Origin: Capsicum annuum
Taxonomy: Eukaryota > Streptophyta > Magnoliopsida > Solanales > Solanaceae
Length of the DNA: 64,000 bases
Direction of reading: 5' to 3'
Assembly: GCF_002878395.1 (NCBI RefSeq)
Contig: NC_061121.1
Coordinates: 18,005,836 to 18,069,835, forward strand
Shown here: piece by piece, positions 62,331 through 64,000 of the stretch
Layout: every line of letters begins with the position of its first letter
Position numbering within the stretch: position 1 is the stretch's first letter
Position numbers and translations under genes: made by a program
The notes under the pieces: generated by a model
The model's database searches: none
The model's input: the letters and a program-made list of their open reading frames with translations, nothing else
What the model was told of the DNA's origin: nothing

Positions 62331-63530
62331 CTTACCGAACAGATAATTTCTAAGCATATGGCCTGGCAGACCATATTTGAAACATTTTTCCCTCCTCTCA
62401 TCACAAAAACCCTTATGTAACCGACCATAAAAATGACAAGGAGGACATGATGAGGCTATTTAAGCCCACTTTTTCTGAGATTGGACACCATATTCCCTGA
62501 AGTTATCGCCACCCTGCTGATGCCTATTAATCGACTACTTTGGGTAAGAGAACTATCTATAGAGAAAGAACTAGAAGTCCCCTACTTCCTTATAACCACT
62601 TACCGCTATCCCAAACACCTTAATGCTGAGCATCACCCTTCTTAGAGAACCTGAACATTTTGCCCTATCTTTTCCCAAACCCTGCATGCTTTAACTTTTT
62701 CTTTTCCACCTGTTGCATATGAAAAACCAAGCTATAAATATCCATATCCTTAAATAGCAATGCAGTCTTTCTTTCAAGGATCAATTCTTGCGATAGCCTA
62801 GAAGTATACTTTCTATTCCTATCCCTCATATCATAAACTAAATCTAGATCATACCTAGGCAACTAGTGAAATTTCAAGACATATTCCTTAACCGACATTT
62901 TCCTTTATTTTAGATTCACATATTACTCTACCTTTGCTTTCCTCAACTCTTATGTAAAGAATTGGTCCAAAAAAGCATTAGAGAAAGTGTCCTGCAAAGA
63001 TGACTCTTCCAAATCACATTTCTTTCTATCCCACTCCTTTTACTATTTATATGCCACATACTTAAGATGGTAGGTAGAAAAATTCACCCCTTTAACATTT
63101 TTCGCCCGCACACCCAAAATATTTCTCTATGTCATCCAATAAACCTTGAGGATCCTTCACTACCTTCACAGTAGTAAAATTAGTGGGAATTATCCTCATG
63201 AACTGGCCAACCTATGTGGCCTCCAAAGATGGAACACTAGATGCACACTGATTAGTATGAGAAGAAACTAACAAAGCAATCATGTCGATCGACTAACAAA
63301 ATACTACATTCATCATATTATCCTGAGGAGCATGAAAAAGACTGGAAGGAAATGGTGAAACTCCAGAAAAAGTAGGGAAGAGAACCCTTTACAAAGTATG
63401 GGTCCTAGATGTAGGACGTATCCCATCAATATCATCCCCAAATAGGAAAAAAATATGTCTTTTTGTCTATGACAATCGAGGAATAATCTGAAAAGACAAC
63501 AAAAAGGGATTAGAAAATATTCCATAACTT
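62331..63530 (-). pseudogene. D' gag remnant
   Basis: Gag text in broken frames: DTFSNAFLDQFFT and MSVKEYVLKFHQ-like text (about 62990-62870), then an open piece 62862-62665 with MPRYDLDLVYDMRDRN, ALLFKDMDIYSLVFHMQQVE. The zinc knuckle at about 62392-62351 reads CFKYGLPGHMLRNY, with two of its Cys changed to Tyr (TGT to TAT). The N-terminal part is heavily mutated and the start codon is not certain. Confidence 0.85.
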
Positions 63531-63693
63531 AGACTCCAAACTTAAAAATAAAATATGAAGAAAGAGAAACATTCCTAAATGCCATGTAGCCTCTCTCTTA
63601 TAAGTGTGGCGTGCTACACATCCTTAACAAAGAGTTTACTCGACATGACTTTGTGTACTCTCATTTGACCATGAACCTAAAGCTCTGATTCCA
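63531..63693 (-). other. D' leader and primer binding site
   Basis: The - strand primer site TGGAATCAGAGC (63682-63693) is 11 of 12 like the Met-type site. The leader has the shared GTGTAGCACGCCACACTTAT pattern (63602-63621). Confidence 0.85.
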
Positions 63694-63696
63694 ACT

Positions 63697-63945
63697 TAAC
63701 ACAACCCTAACTAGGGTCATGTCATAATGGGCACCCCAAGTCCAACCAGGATAGGGGACCACCCTTATTACCCAATAAAAACACCAAATACACACCTTAA
63801 GTCATCTGAATTCTGAGCATATTGCAAAATAACGTATTTGTATAATTATAGACTCTGGGATAGGTCTATTTCCTAGACCAACTCAACCAAGTCAATCCGT
63901 CCACCAAACAACCAACCAACCAAACAACTAAACCAATATAATAAA

Positions 63946-63997
<52 letters not shown>

Positions 63998-64000
63998 CTA
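63697..64000 (-). repeat. D' 5' LTR, 3' end only (window edge)
   Basis: The - strand ends ...GGGTTGTGTTAA beside the primer site. In + direction it shows AGTCCAACCAGGATAGGGGA, as in D-I. It continues beyond the window. Confidence 0.8.
63948..63996. repeat. (TA)n microsatellite
   Basis: About 24 TA units inside the D' LTR, preceded by a CCAAC/CAAAC-rich stretch (63909-63935). Confidence 0.97.

Larger units (their letters stand above)
51274..64000 (-). mobile_element. Element D': second D-family retrotransposon, split by E, open at window end
   Basis: A - strand Tekay-type element with a truncated 3' LTR (51274), integrase, RNase H and part of RT (52926-55307), element E (55308-61062), RT, protease and gag (61068-63530), primer site (63682) and 5' LTR running past 64000. 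It is the best-preserved gag-pol order in the window, but all domains carry stops or lost residues. Confidence 0.88.

Noticed and set aside
1..64000. Host genes, tRNA or rRNA genes, CRISPR arrays
   Set aside because: No spliced gene structure or conserved non-transposon protein is visible, nor a tRNA cloverleaf apart from the SINE remnant. CRISPR does not apply in plant DNA, and the regular repeats seen are LTR arrays.

Overview
This 64 kb window holds no recognisable host gene. It is a nest of decayed Ty3/gypsy LTR retrotransposons, typical of plant pericentromeric or other repeat-rich heterochromatin. The organism is most likely a dicot of the nightshade family (Solanaceae). The evidence is Tekay-type chromovirus Gag-Pol remnants with initiator-Met tRNA primer sites, several 2-3 kb LTR families, and one tRNA-derived SINE of the kind common in Solanum, Capsicum and Nicotiana. 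The genus cannot be fixed by reading. Element names used below (T1, A, C, D, B, F, E, H, G) are mine.

Layout. Positions 1-1037 are the integrase and chromodomain end of a + strand element, T1. Element A (1043-9211, - strand) sits inside T1 with a 5-bp target duplication, CATTC. T1 resumes at 9212 with its polypurine tract (PPT) and a 3' LTR (9414 to about 11745). Next comes a - strand element C fragment: gag remnant, primer site and LTR (11746-15570). A tail-to-tail pair of D-family LTRs follows (15571-19073). After it lie a C-family LTR piece (19231-20794), a + strand integrase (H, 20795-22014) with part of a C-family LTR, a D-family LTR scrap (22899-23513), and about 3.5 kb of AT-rich unassigned DNA that ends in a decayed reading frame.

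Element F (+ strand: LTR 27082-29155, gag-pol to 31898) is interrupted by the - strand element D-I (31899-50570). D-I is in turn split by element B (32992-43094, target duplication CAACC). After an LTR scrap (G, 50571-51273), a second D element (D', - strand) runs from 51274 past the window edge. It is split by element E (55308-61062, target duplication ACAAC). The window ends in a TA microsatellite inside the 5' LTR of D'.

How the pieces relate. The three nested insertions with exact target duplications give relative ages: A is younger than T1, B is younger than D-I, which is younger than F, and E is younger than D'. All Gag-Pol copies are dead, with many stops, frameshifts, deleted cores and lost catalytic residues. 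The integrase of H still keeps its D,D-35-E residues but has stops.

Most interesting points. Elements A and B have different LTRs but share a homologous internal domain of about 4 kb with no gag-pol, which suggests a non-autonomous (LARD-like) family. Element E has a tRNA-Asp primer site, no pol, and a nearly intact reading frame for a Cys/His-rich, acidic protein. Most LTR families here also carry their own short GC-rich repeats, often palindromic; in E and A these lie just upstream of a TATA box.
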